Assembly: GCA_050951505.1 (NCBI GenBank)
Contig: JBMNJE010000013.1
Span: forward strand, 150,577-214,576
Length of the DNA: 64,000 nt
Source: DUOA01 sp012839095
Lineage (GTDB): Bacteria > Bacillota > Clostridia > Caldicoprobacterales > DTU083
Reading direction: 5' to 3'
In this document: in pieces, positions 1 to 8,619 of the stretch
Layout of the letters: every line of letters begins with the position of its first letter
Numbering within the stretch: the first letter of the stretch is position 1
The notes under the pieces: model-generated
What the model was told of the DNA's origin: nothing
Databases searched by the model: none
The model's input: only the letters and a program-made list of their open reading frames with translations
Made by a program: the position numbers and the translations under genes

Positions 1-201
1 ACTGCTTCACCATACTGCGGATGTATATTTGGTTTCAACTCTTTCACCTCTTTCGTGATCTTGTGCAGTCATATTCTGTATCAAAGGCAGATTGCCTGCA
101 TAAAAACATGGCCTTCTTTAACTTTTACAGTATAACACAAGGAGAATCATAAAACAAGAATGTTTTCTCTGTTTTTGCTCTTGAATACAGGGAGGTTATA
201 C

Positions 202-1002
202 TCAAATTAGTTTTCTGAAATGAGACGGGGAGATCCCGCACTCATTCTGAAAAGCCCTGGCAAAATGGAACTGGCTTGAGTACCCCAGTCTGAAAGCAAT
301 CTGGGAAATGGTAAGCGGAGTATTTCGCAGCAATTCCTTAGCTGTGTCTATTCGCAGCGCATCATAATACCTCTTGGGAGGCATGCCCATAATTTCGCAG
401 AAAACCTCACGATATCTACGTTCACTTAAGCCTGCAACCGATGCCATTTCTTTTATTGTAACATAGTTAGACATGTTAGAATTGATATAGCTTAAGACCT
501 TGTCAATTGCAGGTTTATGCGGATTCCTTGGTTCCTTTTTGTCTAAATAATACATCCACTTGTTTATAAGCAGGTTTAATGTTGCAGAAGCGAGGTACCT
601 GGACATCGAATCATTTTCCTTGAGCAGATTCAAACAGGCATTACAATCAGCGGTTTCCCTATCAACCATATCAATAGAAAGCACTTTATCAAATGGAAGG
701 CTGATACAATTATCAGTAATAAAACCAAACCACCAGAAGTCCCATGTGTCTTTGCAATAGTAATGTCTTATCATTCTATTCTCGAATAAAAGCAGTGTTC
801 CCGGGCCGACTATTATTTCCTCCATACCTTCAATATTTATATATCCTCTGCCGCTAATTGTTCTTAGTGCTACAAGGCCTTTATGATCCAGTTCATATTT
901 CCAAACATCGTAGGTAGAATTGGCCTGAATAAAATAGACTGTTGTCAATGCAACAGGAGGTGTTGTCAATGGACTTTTAGTATAAGAAAAATCAAACTTC
1001 AT
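202..1002 (-). CDS. AraC family transcriptional regulator
   Basis: A cupin-like N-terminal ligand-sensing region (about residues 10-150) is followed by a C-terminal double helix-turn-helix DNA-binding domain (about 165-266). The C-terminus shows the usual AraC signatures: a first helix with TIKEMASVAGLS and a second with ISQIAFRLGYSSQFHFARAF ending in GISPSHFR. I chose ATG at 1002 because GAGG at 1012-1009 sits 6 bases upstream; the in-frame GTG at 1014 overlaps that ribosome-binding site. It is divergent from the URO-D family gene across a 645-base gap, so control of that gene is a reasonable inference. In Clostridia such regulators often respond to plant-derived sugars, but the ligand cannot be read from the sequence. 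Confidence 0.88.
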   Translation of the reverse strand: MKFDFSYTKSPLTTPPVALTTVYFIQANSTYDVWKYELDHKGLVALRTISGRGYINIEGMEEIIVGPGTLLLFENRMIRHYYCKDTWDFWWFGFITDNCISLPFDKVLSIDMVDRETADCNACLNLLKENDSMSRYLASATLNLLINKWMYYLDKKEPRNPHKPAIDKVLSYINSNMSNYVTIKEMASVAGLSERRYREVFCEIMGMPPKRYYDALRIDTAKELLRNTPLTISQIAFRLGYSSQFHFARAFQNECGISPSHFRKLI

Positions 1003-1647
1003 ATAACCCCTCACTTCCTACGGCATCCTACGGTTATCTTAACTGGCAAATTTCATTACTACACTTTTTGCAGTGATACAAATAAGCATATCCTCAAATA
1101 CAACCAACGCAATACAGCATTAGAGAAAGTAGCAGTACCAAAAGCATGTTTTTCTAGTCATAGCCTTTAGAGCTATATTTGGACTTCTGTAATACATCGA
1201 CTACTTTTAATAAGTCCAGAGTCTTAAAAACCATTGATAGTTTTGTTTCAGGTTGAAAATTTATTAATTATTCAAAGGAAAACAGACATTGTTGTCGAGT
1301 ATAAATTAGTATCACCCCTCCGTGTTTGGTTTTTTGGTGGTACCTAAAACTTCGACACGTGCAGGGGTTTTTCCTTTAAACAGTAAGCGTTTTCTATTTT
1401 CAGGGGTAAAACAGTTTTCTTGCTTTCTGTAATCCGCTGTTTTACTGGCTTGTAGAATATGAAATTCGCTCAATTGTGTATTCAGTGCTACTTCCCGTTA
1501 GGATGCTAAAAGCTTATATGAAGTATTATACACAATTATTGCCGAATTATATATAAACTTGTCTGAATTCTGCATTTACTTTTTATTTTTATATTATATA
1601 TTTATAATACATGAGTTATTCAGCATTATCTTTTAGGGGGGACTCGA
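1003..1647. other. Divergent intergenic region, AraC regulator / URO-D gene
   Basis: No gene is supported in this 645-base gap. It is AT-rich near the right end, with TATAAT at 1603-1608 as a possible -10 for the plus-strand gene but no convincing -35. One exact match to the 0A box (TTCGACA, 1351-1357) is present. Both regulator autocontrol and activation of the downstream gene would be expected to act here. Confidence 0.5.
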
Positions 1648-2805
1648 GTGATAAATAACCTGAATGATGGAATACATGGGATGGTTCCAAGGGAAAAGAT
1701 GAGCAAAGGTGCTAAACGGATGCGGGATTTCTATGACATGAAACCCGATGCTCCTATCTACCAGACAGAGTTTGGCTTTTACTCCCTGGAACGGTGGAAA
1801 AATGAGGGGCACATCAATGACGATACCAATCTATCAGATATCTTCGGATTTGATGAGCGGGGTACTTTCAGTCTAGGAGGGCTTGGCTGGTGCGAAGCTG
1901 CTTTTTATCCTTATTTTGAGGTGGAGATTATTGAGGACAGGGGAGACCATGAAGTTGTCAGAGATCATGCAGGACGCCATGTGTTGTATTTTAAAGACCG
2001 TAGAGACGGATTTATGCCTGAGTATATGGATCATCCGGTAAAGGATATGAAGACATGGGAGGAAAATTGCAAGTGGCGTCTTGATCCGAATTCCGCTGGA
2101 AGATACGAAAACCTCGAAGACGTTATGCTTCGTGCAAAGAAAAGAGCAGGAAGAGGTGAGGTTATCATTCAAGGTCTGATAGGTGGCTATATGTATCTCA
2201 GAAGCCTTATAGGTCCTGTTGACTTATTATATAAGTTCTATGATGATAAGGAACTCATACATGACTGTATGGAAGCATGGTTTAATCTAGCTGATACAGT
2301 TATAGCAAAACATCAGCAGTATGTAACGCTTGATGAACTCTTTATAGCAGAGGATATTTGCTATAATCACGGCTCTCTTATTTCACCTGATATGATCAGG
2401 GAATTTCTTATCCCTTATTATCAGCAATTAATTACCAATGTCAAAGCCAGGCAGATTGATAAGACTCGCCGCCTGTATTTTCATGTGGACACAGATGGTT
2501 TTGCAGATCCAGTCATACCCCTCTACAGAGAGTTGGGAATGGACTATATGAGCCCGTTTGAAGTTGCTTCAGGCTGTGATGTTGTCCGTACCGGGAAAGA
2601 GTATCCTGATCTGCTTATTTCAGGCGGTATTGATAAGCGCATACTGGCAGAAGGCAAAGAAGCTATCGACAGACATATTGATAGTATTCTGCCGGTTATG
2701 AAAAAAAGAGGAGGCTACATTCCCACCTGCGACCACGGCGTACCTGCAGAAGTGAGCTTTGAAAACTATATTCATTTCAGAAAAAGATTACAGGAATTTG
2801 CATAG
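1648..2805 (+). CDS. Uroporphyrinogen decarboxylase (URO-D) family protein
   Basis: This 385-residue TIM-barrel protein belongs to the URO-D superfamily, which includes haem-pathway decarboxylases and corrinoid/coenzyme-M-type methyltransferases. HVDTDG near residue 275 and CDHGVP at 361-366 are typical of the clostridial paralogues found in sugar or methyl-transfer gene clusters rather than of true HemE. No other haem gene is nearby, so a haem role is unlikely. Start is GTG 1648, with a strong Shine-Dalgarno AGGGGGG at 1635-1641. It is transcribed away from the AraC regulator. An amidohydrolase remnant starts 40 bases downstream, suggesting a former two-gene operon. The substrate is unknown. 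Confidence 0.85.
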   Translation: MINNLNDGIHGMVPREKMSKGAKRMRDFYDMKPDAPIYQTEFGFYSLERWKNEGHINDDTNLSDIFGFDERGTFSLGGLGWCEAAFYPYFEVEIIEDRGDHEVVRDHAGRHVLYFKDRRDGFMPEYMDHPVKDMKTWEENCKWRLDPNSAGRYENLEDVMLRAKKRAGRGEVIIQGLIGGYMYLRSLIGPVDLLYKFYDDKELIHDCMEAWFNLADTVIAKHQQYVTLDELFIAEDICYNHGSLISPDMIREFLIPYYQQLITNVKARQIDKTRRLYFHVDTDGFADPVIPLYRELGMDYMSPFEVASGCDVVRTGKEYPDLLISGGIDKRILAEGKEAIDRHIDSILPVMKKRGGYIPTCDHGVPAEVSFENYIHFRKRLQEFA

Positions 2806-2845
2806 GTTTTCATCAAATAACTATCAAATTTAGGGATGAGATGAA

Positions 2846-3151
2846 ATGTCAGCCAGAAGAATCATTATTAAGTGCGGTCTTCTTGTTGATGGTATCAGCG
2901 CCTCCGATAAAAGATGCATATATAGTTCTCAGAGGAAGCATCATCGTGTATGTAGTAAGCCGGGCTCCTGACTATTTTGCCAATTCCAGGAACCGAATTA
3001 TCGATATTAGCAGTTGTACAGCGCTTCCGGACTTCGTTGATTCACTCTCCATGCCAGCGAAGATGCTGCAAGAGAAGAGCCTGTAACTGAACAGCATGAG
3101 AAATATGATGCTGAAAGAATTCTGAGAGGTGTAGTTTCGGGGGTAGTTTAG
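2846..3151 (+). pseudogene. Amidohydrolase (imidazolonepropionase-like) remnant, frameshifted and truncated
   Basis: Three segments in two reading frames together look like the start of a metal-dependent amidohydrolase. From ATG 2846, with AGGGATGAG upstream, the frame reads MSARRIIIKCGLLVDGISA. The frame then shifts to PPIKDAYIVLRGS, RIIDISSCTALPDFVDS. Finally it shifts back to EDAAREEPVTEQHEKYDAER and ILRGVVSG before a stop at 3149-3151. This is the usual order for the family: composite-domain strand, DIS..TALPDFVDS ahead of the metal-binding HxH, then the helix preceding the first barrel strand. The HxH motif is not intact and the rest of the roughly 400-residue protein is missing. It lies 40 bases after the URO-D gene and is most likely a decayed operon partner. 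Confidence 0.7.
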
Positions 3152-3486
3152 AGGGGAATGTGGCACAGGTCTTCGCCGAATCGGCATATATGAAAAAACA
3201 AATACCAGTATTAAAAACGGTAATACCATAGGAAATAACTAAATCCAACAAACCGCTTTTTCCTGTGCTTTGTATCCAGTGTCGATAGTTTTTCCATCCT
3301 GTTTGTCAAACCCCTTCTGCACAAATCACAGATAACACAATATGTGTTTCTATAAATAATAAAATCCATTCATGTTTTTTAGCTATATTTATTATAAAGA
3401 AGTGAAAAAAATATAACAACAGCACAAAATTGATGACTTATACATGAAAAATTGAACACTACCCTATTGAGATCATTTCCATCACT
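3152..3486. other. Intergenic region without a recognisable gene
   Basis: No coding region is supported here. Part of it (to about 3240) may still be decayed sequence of the upstream amidohydrolase, but I cannot match it to the family. The rest is AT-rich spacer before the ytvI terminator. Confidence 0.4.
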
Positions 3487-3521
3487 AAAAAGACAAAAAG
3501 CTGCTGCATTTCTGCAACAGC
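3487..3521 (-). terminator. Rho-independent terminator after ytvI
   Basis: On the minus strand a 9-bp stem (GCTGTTGCA / TGCAGCAGC, one G-U pair) is followed by TTTTTGTCTTTTT. It lies about 80 bases past the ytvI stop. Confidence 0.75.
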
Positions 3522-3600
3522 CGAATTAACTTAATCTAAAGCCATTTATTAATTTCTGACATCAGTCTAGGCTCCTGTATAAAGTGTACCTTCCATTTTC

Positions 3601-4695
3601 TCAGATGGTTTCAGCAGACTTCCAGGAGGGCAGAATACCTGCTTTCTGGAAGGACTTCAGCAATACAGCAAAAACCGGACCCAGTATAAGCCCTTTTATG
3701 CCGAATAACCGGTATCCCAGATAGATAAAAATCAGGGTAACCAGAGGGTGCAGCCCGATGTTTCCGCCCACAATCCTGGGTTCGAGAAACTGTCTGACCA
3801 CGGTAACTATTATATATAGAATCAAGAATCCAGCAGCCAGGAAATAGTTTCCGCTTATTAAATGCAGGAGTGCCCCGGGAATAAGAATTGTTCCGGGCCC
3901 AAGTACGGGCAGCAAGTCTGCTACGGCAGTCAGAACAGCCAGAAAGAAGGAATAGCGGACACCCAGAATGATGTAGCCGGTCAATACTTCAAAAAAACTT
4001 ATGGTGACCAGAATCAAAAGTGCCCTCATATAGCCGGCCAATGCAAGCAGGGCATCATCCTTGACGGTTTTTATCTTACGACTCCAATCATCAGGCATTT
4101 GGCTGTATACAAACCGGCCGATGCGTTCCTTGTCCCTGCTGATGAAAAATGCACCTACCAGCGTTATAACCGTATATAAAAGAGCCTGGGGCAGAGATGT
4201 TATGATTGTCACCATGGCATTAAGCAAATCATTTATCCCCTGTGTAATGGCATTGCTTGCCTTGGCCAGTATGCCCTCAAGGTTGGATTCTATGGCTCCG
4301 ACAATTTCTGCAGGCAGGGCTGAATACCAGGCCCCGCCCAAATCTATCAGCTCCCGGATCCGGGGCAGGACATGCTGCAGACCTCCGCTGCTGCCGGTCA
4401 GATCCCAAACCTCCATGAAAAGCCGGTAGAATAGAAAACCCACCAGCCCGCCGGCCAGTATAACAAACAAGAACAGCGATACCGCCGATGCAGCTCCCCG
4501 GCTGAATCGAAACTTTTTTTGCATAAAAGAGACCGGGCGTTCAATGATAAGGGCAATGATCAGTGCCGCCAGGAAGGGTGCGAAAAAAAGCAGCATTTTT
4601 GTAAGGATCAGATACAGGACAACCAATACGAAAGCAATCTGTACTGTTTTTATTGCAATTCTTTTGTGTTTTTCATTCAAATTCAACCAGGTCAT
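3601..4695 (-). CDS. ytvI: Sporulation integral membrane protein YtvI (AI-2E transporter family)
   Basis: 364 residues with about seven hydrophobic segments and the AI-2E/PerM family architecture. Two membrane segments at the N-terminus (about 15-90) are followed by a soluble amphipathic region (about 100-190) and a C-terminal bundle ending in GLHPLVTLIFIYLGYRLFGIKGLILGP. Members of this length in spore-formers are the YtvI-type sporulation proteins; their transported substrate is not established. ATG 4695 has AGGGTG upstream. It starts 32 bases after the rho stop and is probably co-transcribed with it. The alternative label is a generic AI-2E permease. Confidence 0.82.
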   Translation of the reverse strand: MTWLNLNEKHKRIAIKTVQIAFVLVVLYLILTKMLLFFAPFLAALIIALIIERPVSFMQKKFRFSRGAASAVSLFLFVILAGGLVGFLFYRLFMEVWDLTGSSGGLQHVLPRIRELIDLGGAWYSALPAEIVGAIESNLEGILAKASNAITQGINDLLNAMVTIITSLPQALLYTVITLVGAFFISRDKERIGRFVYSQMPDDWSRKIKTVKDDALLALAGYMRALLILVTISFFEVLTGYIILGVRYSFFLAVLTAVADLLPVLGPGTILIPGALLHLISGNYFLAAGFLILYIIVTVVRQFLEPRIVGGNIGLHPLVTLIFIYLGYRLFGIKGLILGPVFAVLLKSFQKAGILPSWKSAETI

Positions 4696-4727
4696 ATGTT
4701 ACACCCTGACATTCAATGCTTATGATT

Positions 4728-6440
4728 TTAACGGTAGCCGGAATAGCTGCTGCGCTCATAACGATCGCTGCGGTCGCTCCGGTCATTGATGTAACCTTCC
4801 TTTTCCGCAATCGCAAAGTGTTCCATCATCAGATCAATGAATTCATTATTGGAGTTTGTACGCATCAGGTCGTTTATGATTATTTCCATAATCTGATCAG
4901 GCCGTCCCTCGCTGAGGTTTTTGCGGATAGCCCATACGCCTTCCAATTCCTTTTGATTCATGAGCAAATCCTCCCGGCGGGTACCGGATTTGTAAAGGTC
5001 GACGGCAGGGAAAATCCTTTTCTCGGACAGCTTTCTGTCCAGGTGAATTTCCATGTTGCCTGTTCCCTTGAATTCCTCGTATATGACATCGTCCATACGG
5101 CTGCCGGTCTCAACCAGGGCTGTGGCAATTATGGTGAGGCTGCCGCCTTCTTCAATATTCCGGGCGCTGCCGAAGAACCTTTTGGGTTTGTGCAGGGCAG
5201 CGGAATCCAGTCCGCCTGATAAAATTCTGCCTGTGGACGGCACCACCTGGTTGTATGCTCTGGCCAGACGGGTGATGCTGTCCAGCAGAACCACTACATC
5301 GCGGCCGTGTTCAACCAGGCGCTGGGCCCGCTCCAACACCATTTCCGCCACTTTTATATGGTGATCCGGCAGCTCATCAAAGGTGGAGTATACAATATCA
5401 CCATTGATGGACCGCTGCATATCGGTTACTTCCTCGGGCCTTTCATCTATCAGAAGTACGATAAGGTGAATTTCCGGGTAGTTAATGGATATACTGTTGG
5501 CTATTTTCTTCAGCAGGGTGGTTTTTCCGGCCTTGGGCGGAGAAACGATGAGACCTCTTTGTCCTTTTCCGATGGGAGATACCAGATCAATGATTCTGGT
5601 TGCCAGATCCTTGCTGAATTTCTTGTTTTCAAGAGTGATTCGCTTATTGGGATAGATAGGTGTCAGTTCTTCAAATGGACGCCTGAGGGGAGCCTTTTCC
5701 GGATCCTCTCCGTTTATGCCGGTAACGTACAGAAGGGCTCTGAATTTTTCTCCTTCCTTGGTGCGCCTGGTTTTACCGGTTACCAGATCCCCTGTCTTGA
5801 GGCTGAAGCGCCTGATCTGAGATTGTGATATATAGACATCCTTGTTTCCGGGCATATAATTTTCTGAACGAAGAAATCCATACCCATCGGGGAGAATTTC
5901 CAGTATGCCGGAGGCATCGCCTACATCGCTGTTGCTCAGCAGCTCTGGTATGGCCGGGTTGGAAGTGTTGTAGTACTTCCTGGCGTAGGCTACCTTTTTT
6001 TCATATTCCTCCTGGTTCAATTCTTCCTGTTCACTGCCGTCAGCTGCTTCTGTTCTATCCTCTGCTGTTTCCTCTACAGTATCAGCCTGAACTGTTTCCG
6101 CCCGGGCTTCATCCGCCTGTGCATCAGCTTTTTTTGGCTGCTTTTCAGCTGTCTCTTCAGCCTTCTGCTTTTCCGCATCTATGACAGGCGTCTTTCTGGG
6201 CCGGCCCCGCCTTCTGACCGGAGCAGCCTGCTTCTCATCTTTTTCTGCCTCAGTCTCCTTTTTCTCAGGCGGAATCATCTGACTTTTTGACAATTCCGTA
6301 AGCCTGGCCTGAATCAATTCTACAAGCTCTGCTTTTTTGTACCTGGTTACGCTCTTAACACCAATTTCCTTTCCAAATTCCCTCAATTCCAGAATGGTGT
6401 TGTTACTTAAATTATTCAAATCCAAAATATCAATCCCCAC
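4728..6440 (-). CDS. rho: Transcription termination factor Rho
   Basis: Hexameric RNA helicase that terminates transcription. The Rho N-terminal helical domain is at about 5-48, the cold-shock-like RNA-binding domain at about 175-250 (GILEILPDGYGFLRS), Walker A PPKAGKTT at 301-308, and Walker B VVVLLD at about 382-387. Between the first two domains lies a roughly 115-residue insertion (about 51-165). It starts Arg/Lys-rich (RRRGRPRK) and becomes very Glu/Ala-rich; such insertions are known in Rho of many Gram-positives. Start is GTG 6440 with only a weak upstream site. An in-frame TTG at 6428, preceded by GGGG with 9-base spacing, is a plausible alternative. ytvI follows 32 bases downstream. 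Confidence 0.96.
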   Translation of the reverse strand: MGIDILDLNNLSNNTILELREFGKEIGVKSVTRYKKAELVELIQARLTELSKSQMIPPEKKETEAEKDEKQAAPVRRRGRPRKTPVIDAEKQKAEETAEKQPKKADAQADEARAETVQADTVEETAEDRTEAADGSEQEELNQEEYEKKVAYARKYYNTSNPAIPELLSNSDVGDASGILEILPDGYGFLRSENYMPGNKDVYISQSQIRRFSLKTGDLVTGKTRRTKEGEKFRALLYVTGINGEDPEKAPLRRPFEELTPIYPNKRITLENKKFSKDLATRIIDLVSPIGKGQRGLIVSPPKAGKTTLLKKIANSISINYPEIHLIVLLIDERPEEVTDMQRSINGDIVYSTFDELPDHHIKVAEMVLERAQRLVEHGRDVVVLLDSITRLARAYNQVVPSTGRILSGGLDSAALHKPKRFFGSARNIEEGGSLTIIATALVETGSRMDDVIYEEFKGTGNMEIHLDRKLSEKRIFPAVDLYKSGTRREDLLMNQKELEGVWAIRKNLSEGRPDQIMEIIINDLMRTNSNNEFIDLMMEHFAIAEKEGYINDRSDRSDRYERSSYSGYR

Positions 6441-6835
6441 TTTCTTTCACTAAATATCTGCATCACGAAAGATGCGCTGATATGGTTGAAATTACGATTT
6501 ACACTTGTATGTTCTGATAAAACATGATGCTTGCATGCATTACTTGTTTAACTCACCAGGCTTAGTTATATAAAAAGATAAGCATAATGGTATGCGGATT
6601 ACCGGACGCTGTTACCAGTAAGCCCTGAATACCCAGAGGGTTGGATTCACTTTTACGCACATGTCCTTACTATTATTACCTTATCTTAGGGTTTCATCCA
6701 TTTATCATTCAAATAAATCGGAAACAGGAAGAAAAGTGAACAGAACATTGACACACAATGGTGAAGAGGGCTCTTTCATCTTATTTGCTATCCTCATTTT
6801 ATGTTATAATATAAACTATTATCAGTCAACTGAAA
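6441..6835. other. Leader/intergenic region upstream of rho
   Basis: About 400 bases without a supported gene. A possible minus-strand promoter is TTGACT (6829-6824) with TATAAC (6808-6803), but the 15-base spacing is short. If real, rho would have a leader of about 360 bases, which would be consistent with autoregulation; no defined riboswitch was recognised. Confidence 0.35.
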
Positions 6836-6875
6836 CAAAAAAATTCGGCAAAAGCTCACATGAGTCTGCCGAATT
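6835..6875 (-). terminator. Terminator after the DUF1934 gene
   Basis: Minus-strand hairpin with perfect 9-bp arms AATTCGGCA / TGCCGAATT (6867-6875 and 6842-6850), followed directly by a run of T. Confidence 0.85.
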
Positions 6876-6902
6876 GCTGGCAAAATGCACATAAAATCAC
6901 TC

Positions 6903-7319
6903 TTACCTGTAATAGAGGGTCAGTTCATTGGTACCGGTGGATACTCCGTCTATGTCCAGCTGGTATTTTAAATCCAGCCTGCCTTCCTCTTCTTTTAATT
7001 CATGTTTAACCTTTGTCGGATAGATTTCCATTTGAATGGCGCCAAAAGGTGTCATAAAGCTGTTAACATATTTCTTGCCCCGCTCAAACATAATCTGAGA
7101 AGAGACAGTCCCCGAACGTTCCATGAAAACTGCATCATCCTGTACGGAAAACAGTGTTCTGGTGCCTTCCTTGCCGGATATTTCACTCTCTTCATATTCT
7201 ATGTGATAAGCTCCGTCCTTCTCGTACAAACGGCCTTCCGTAATAAGTTCCACAGTTTTATTCTCACCGTCCACACTTCTGTGGCTGCCCTTTATCGTCA
7301 ACAGGATTTTTTTATCCAT
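6903..7319 (-). CDS. DUF1934 domain protein (YwiB-like beta-barrel)
   Basis: A small all-beta protein of 138 residues matching the DUF1934/YwiB family: an N-terminal ILLTIKGS strand, a central VFMERSG strand and a C-terminal LDLKYQLDIDGVSTGTNELTL. The fold is a calycin-like barrel of unknown function. It sits between murI and rho, a common clostridial arrangement. The first in-frame ATG (7328) abuts the Shine-Dalgarno AGGGGG (7334-7329). The second ATG at 7319, with 9-base spacing, is therefore preferred. Confidence 0.82.
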   Translation of the reverse strand: MDKKILLTIKGSHRSVDGENKTVELITEGRLYEKDGAYHIEYEESEISGKEGTRTLFSVQDDAVFMERSGTVSSQIMFERGKKYVNSFMTPFGAIQMEIYPTKVKHELKEEEGRLDLKYQLDIDGVSTGTNELTLYYR

Positions 7320-7411
7320 GCCTTTCATCCCCCTGAAACGATTCTTATTTTGTAATTAATTCATTTCATATATATATCTCTTACCAAGCAGTCTGGATTC
7401 CAATATTAACC

Positions 7412-8215
7412 TCAATACGCTTCAATGTCAATACACTCAGCCACAATTTTCCTGCCAAGAAAGTGGCTGCCAATGGCCTGAAAACGCTGGCCGAAATCAC
7501 TGACATAAAACTGAACGGCGGACTGCCCTTTGCTGTCATTAAGCTTATGTGTGTTTCCAAGAATTTCGCCGACCCGGCAGGCAGTATTAACAGCCGGATT
7601 AATCAGCCGGACATCAGACCCCATGACAGAGGAAATTGTCTTCTCCAGCAAAGGATAATGAGTACAGCCCAGAACCAGGGTATCCACCTTTTCCCGGCTG
7701 AGCCCCTCCAAATACCGCATGGCAGTCAGACGGGCCACCTCTGTGTCGCTCCAGCCCTCCTCCACGATGGGAACAAACAGGCTGCAGGCCTGATCCAGGA
7801 CCAGTATGTCGGGATTGAGGCTCTGAATAGCCTTCGGATAGGCTTTGCTGCGTATTGTGCCTTCGGTGCCGATGATTCCGATCCTGCCGTTTTGGGTTGC
7901 TTCCACTGCAGCACGGGCTCCCGGATGAATCACACTGACCAAAGGCAGATCAAAGGCTGAGGACAAAGCCTCAAAGCTGCCGGCACTGACGGTATTGCAG
8001 GCGATGACAGCTATCTTTACATCCATGCTCATTAAAAACCGGATACTTTGGGAGGAATATTTGGTCACTATATCTCTGGATCGGGTCCCATAGGGTATTC
8101 GAGCCGTATCCCCAAAATAAACAATATTTTCACCAGGAAGCTCTCTCATCAGCTCCTTCACTACAGTCAGGCCTCCCAGGCCGGAATCAAACACACCAAT
8201 GGGACGATTGTCCAT
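7412..8215 (-). CDS. murI: Glutamate racemase
   Basis: Converts L- to D-glutamate for peptidoglycan synthesis in the cytoplasm. The 267-residue length is typical. Visible motifs are FDSGLGGLTV at 9-18, GDTARIPYG at about 35-43, the first catalytic Cys in ACNT (Cys73) and the second in GCTHYP (about 184). The in-frame GTG at 8224 overlaps the Shine-Dalgarno AAGGAG; ATG 8215, 8 bases after it, is the likely start. It is transcribed toward the DUF1934 gene and rho. Confidence 0.96.
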   Translation of the reverse strand: MDNRPIGVFDSGLGGLTVVKELMRELPGENIVYFGDTARIPYGTRSRDIVTKYSSQSIRFLMSMDVKIAVIACNTVSAGSFEALSSAFDLPLVSVIHPGARAAVEATQNGRIGIIGTEGTIRSKAYPKAIQSLNPDILVLDQACSLFVPIVEEGWSDTEVARLTAMRYLEGLSREKVDTLVLGCTHYPLLEKTISSVMGSDVRLINPAVNTACRVGEILGNTHKLNDSKGQSAVQFYVSDFGQRFQAIGSHFLGRKIVAECIDIEAY

Positions 8216-8276
8216 ACAGTCCACTCCTTATTCTTTCAGCTATATTCTACTATGGAGTTTTTCAGAAAACAACCTT

Positions 8277-8319
8277 TAAAAAAGATATGGGAAAAGCGGA
8301 GGATATTCCTCCGCTTCTC
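8277..8319 (-). terminator. Terminator after the SASP gene
   Basis: A near-perfect 13-bp stem, GAGAAGCGGAGGA / TCCTCCGCTTTTC, on the minus strand with a T-rich 3' side (ATCTTTTTT) a few bases later. Confidence 0.7.
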
Positions 8320-8343
8320 AGACTGTCAATATCGATATTTCGG

Positions 8344-8526
8344 CTATTTCTGCTGATCGGCAAGGGAACGCTCAGCAAACTCAATGGCTTTCTGCACGAT
8401 ACGGCCGCAGTCCCGGGAAGAAACACTTCCCCAGCCCTCATTTTTTACCGTATCATAAACCCCGAGCTCCTTTGCAATCTCGCTTTTCAGATTCTCAGAC
8501 ATCATCCTGCGGTTGCGTCCGGCCAT
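8344..8526 (-). CDS. Small acid-soluble spore protein, alpha/beta type (SspF-like)
   Basis: 60 residues. Alpha/beta SASPs coat DNA in the dormant spore and protect it. The conserved elements are present: a helix SENLKSEIAKELGVYDTV, then GWGSVSSRDCGRIVQKAIE with the conserved Trp-Gly and SRDCG turn, ending in AE. The shorter frame from ATG 8526 is chosen because AAGGAGG lies just upstream; a longer upstream frame would add 12 residues with no ribosome-binding site. An SspF-like SASP near veg and ispE is conserved in B. subtilis. The single gene is flanked by ypeB and murI, and expression in the forespore (sigma G) is expected from the family. Confidence 0.88.
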   Translation of the reverse strand: MAGRNRRMMSENLKSEIAKELGVYDTVKNEGWGSVSSRDCGRIVQKAIEFAERSLADQQK

Positions 8527-8548
8527 ATATCGATACCTCCTTAAAATC

Positions 8549-8569
8549 GCATCGAAATTCATTCGATGC
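8549..8569 (-). promoter_or_regulatory. Perfect inverted repeat in the SASP leader
   Basis: Arms GCATCGAA / TTCGATGC separated by 5 bases, about 10 bases upstream of the Shine-Dalgarno. It could be an mRNA-stabilising hairpin or an operator; nothing decides between these. Confidence 0.4.
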
Positions 8570-8619
8570 TGCCCTTATTCTGCCCGCAAAATGCATGAGA
8601 TATTAGCTGAAAATGCTGG

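Noticed and set aside
1..201. Possible partial gene on the minus strand at the left edge (about bases 1-70)
   Set aside because: The short frame has a stop immediately upstream and no start or known motif; not enough sequence to support it.
1336..1344. Second T-box (GGTGGTACC)
   Set aside because: Only this 9-base match is present; there is no following CGCG, terminator hairpin or stem I elements, and no aminoacyl-tRNA or amino-acid gene follows.
2841..3086. 81-residue plus-strand protein after the URO-D gene
   Set aside because: Its middle resembles an amidohydrolase, but its N-terminus is out of frame with the match. It is better explained as a frameshifted pseudogene.
3250..3480. Possible mobile-element fragment
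   Set aside because: Short frames on the minus strand gave no recognisable transposase or integrase motif.
5307..5828. Plus-strand frames opposite rho, metG, ispE and other large genes
   Set aside because: These are shadows of well-supported genes and lack ribosome-binding sites and family motifs.
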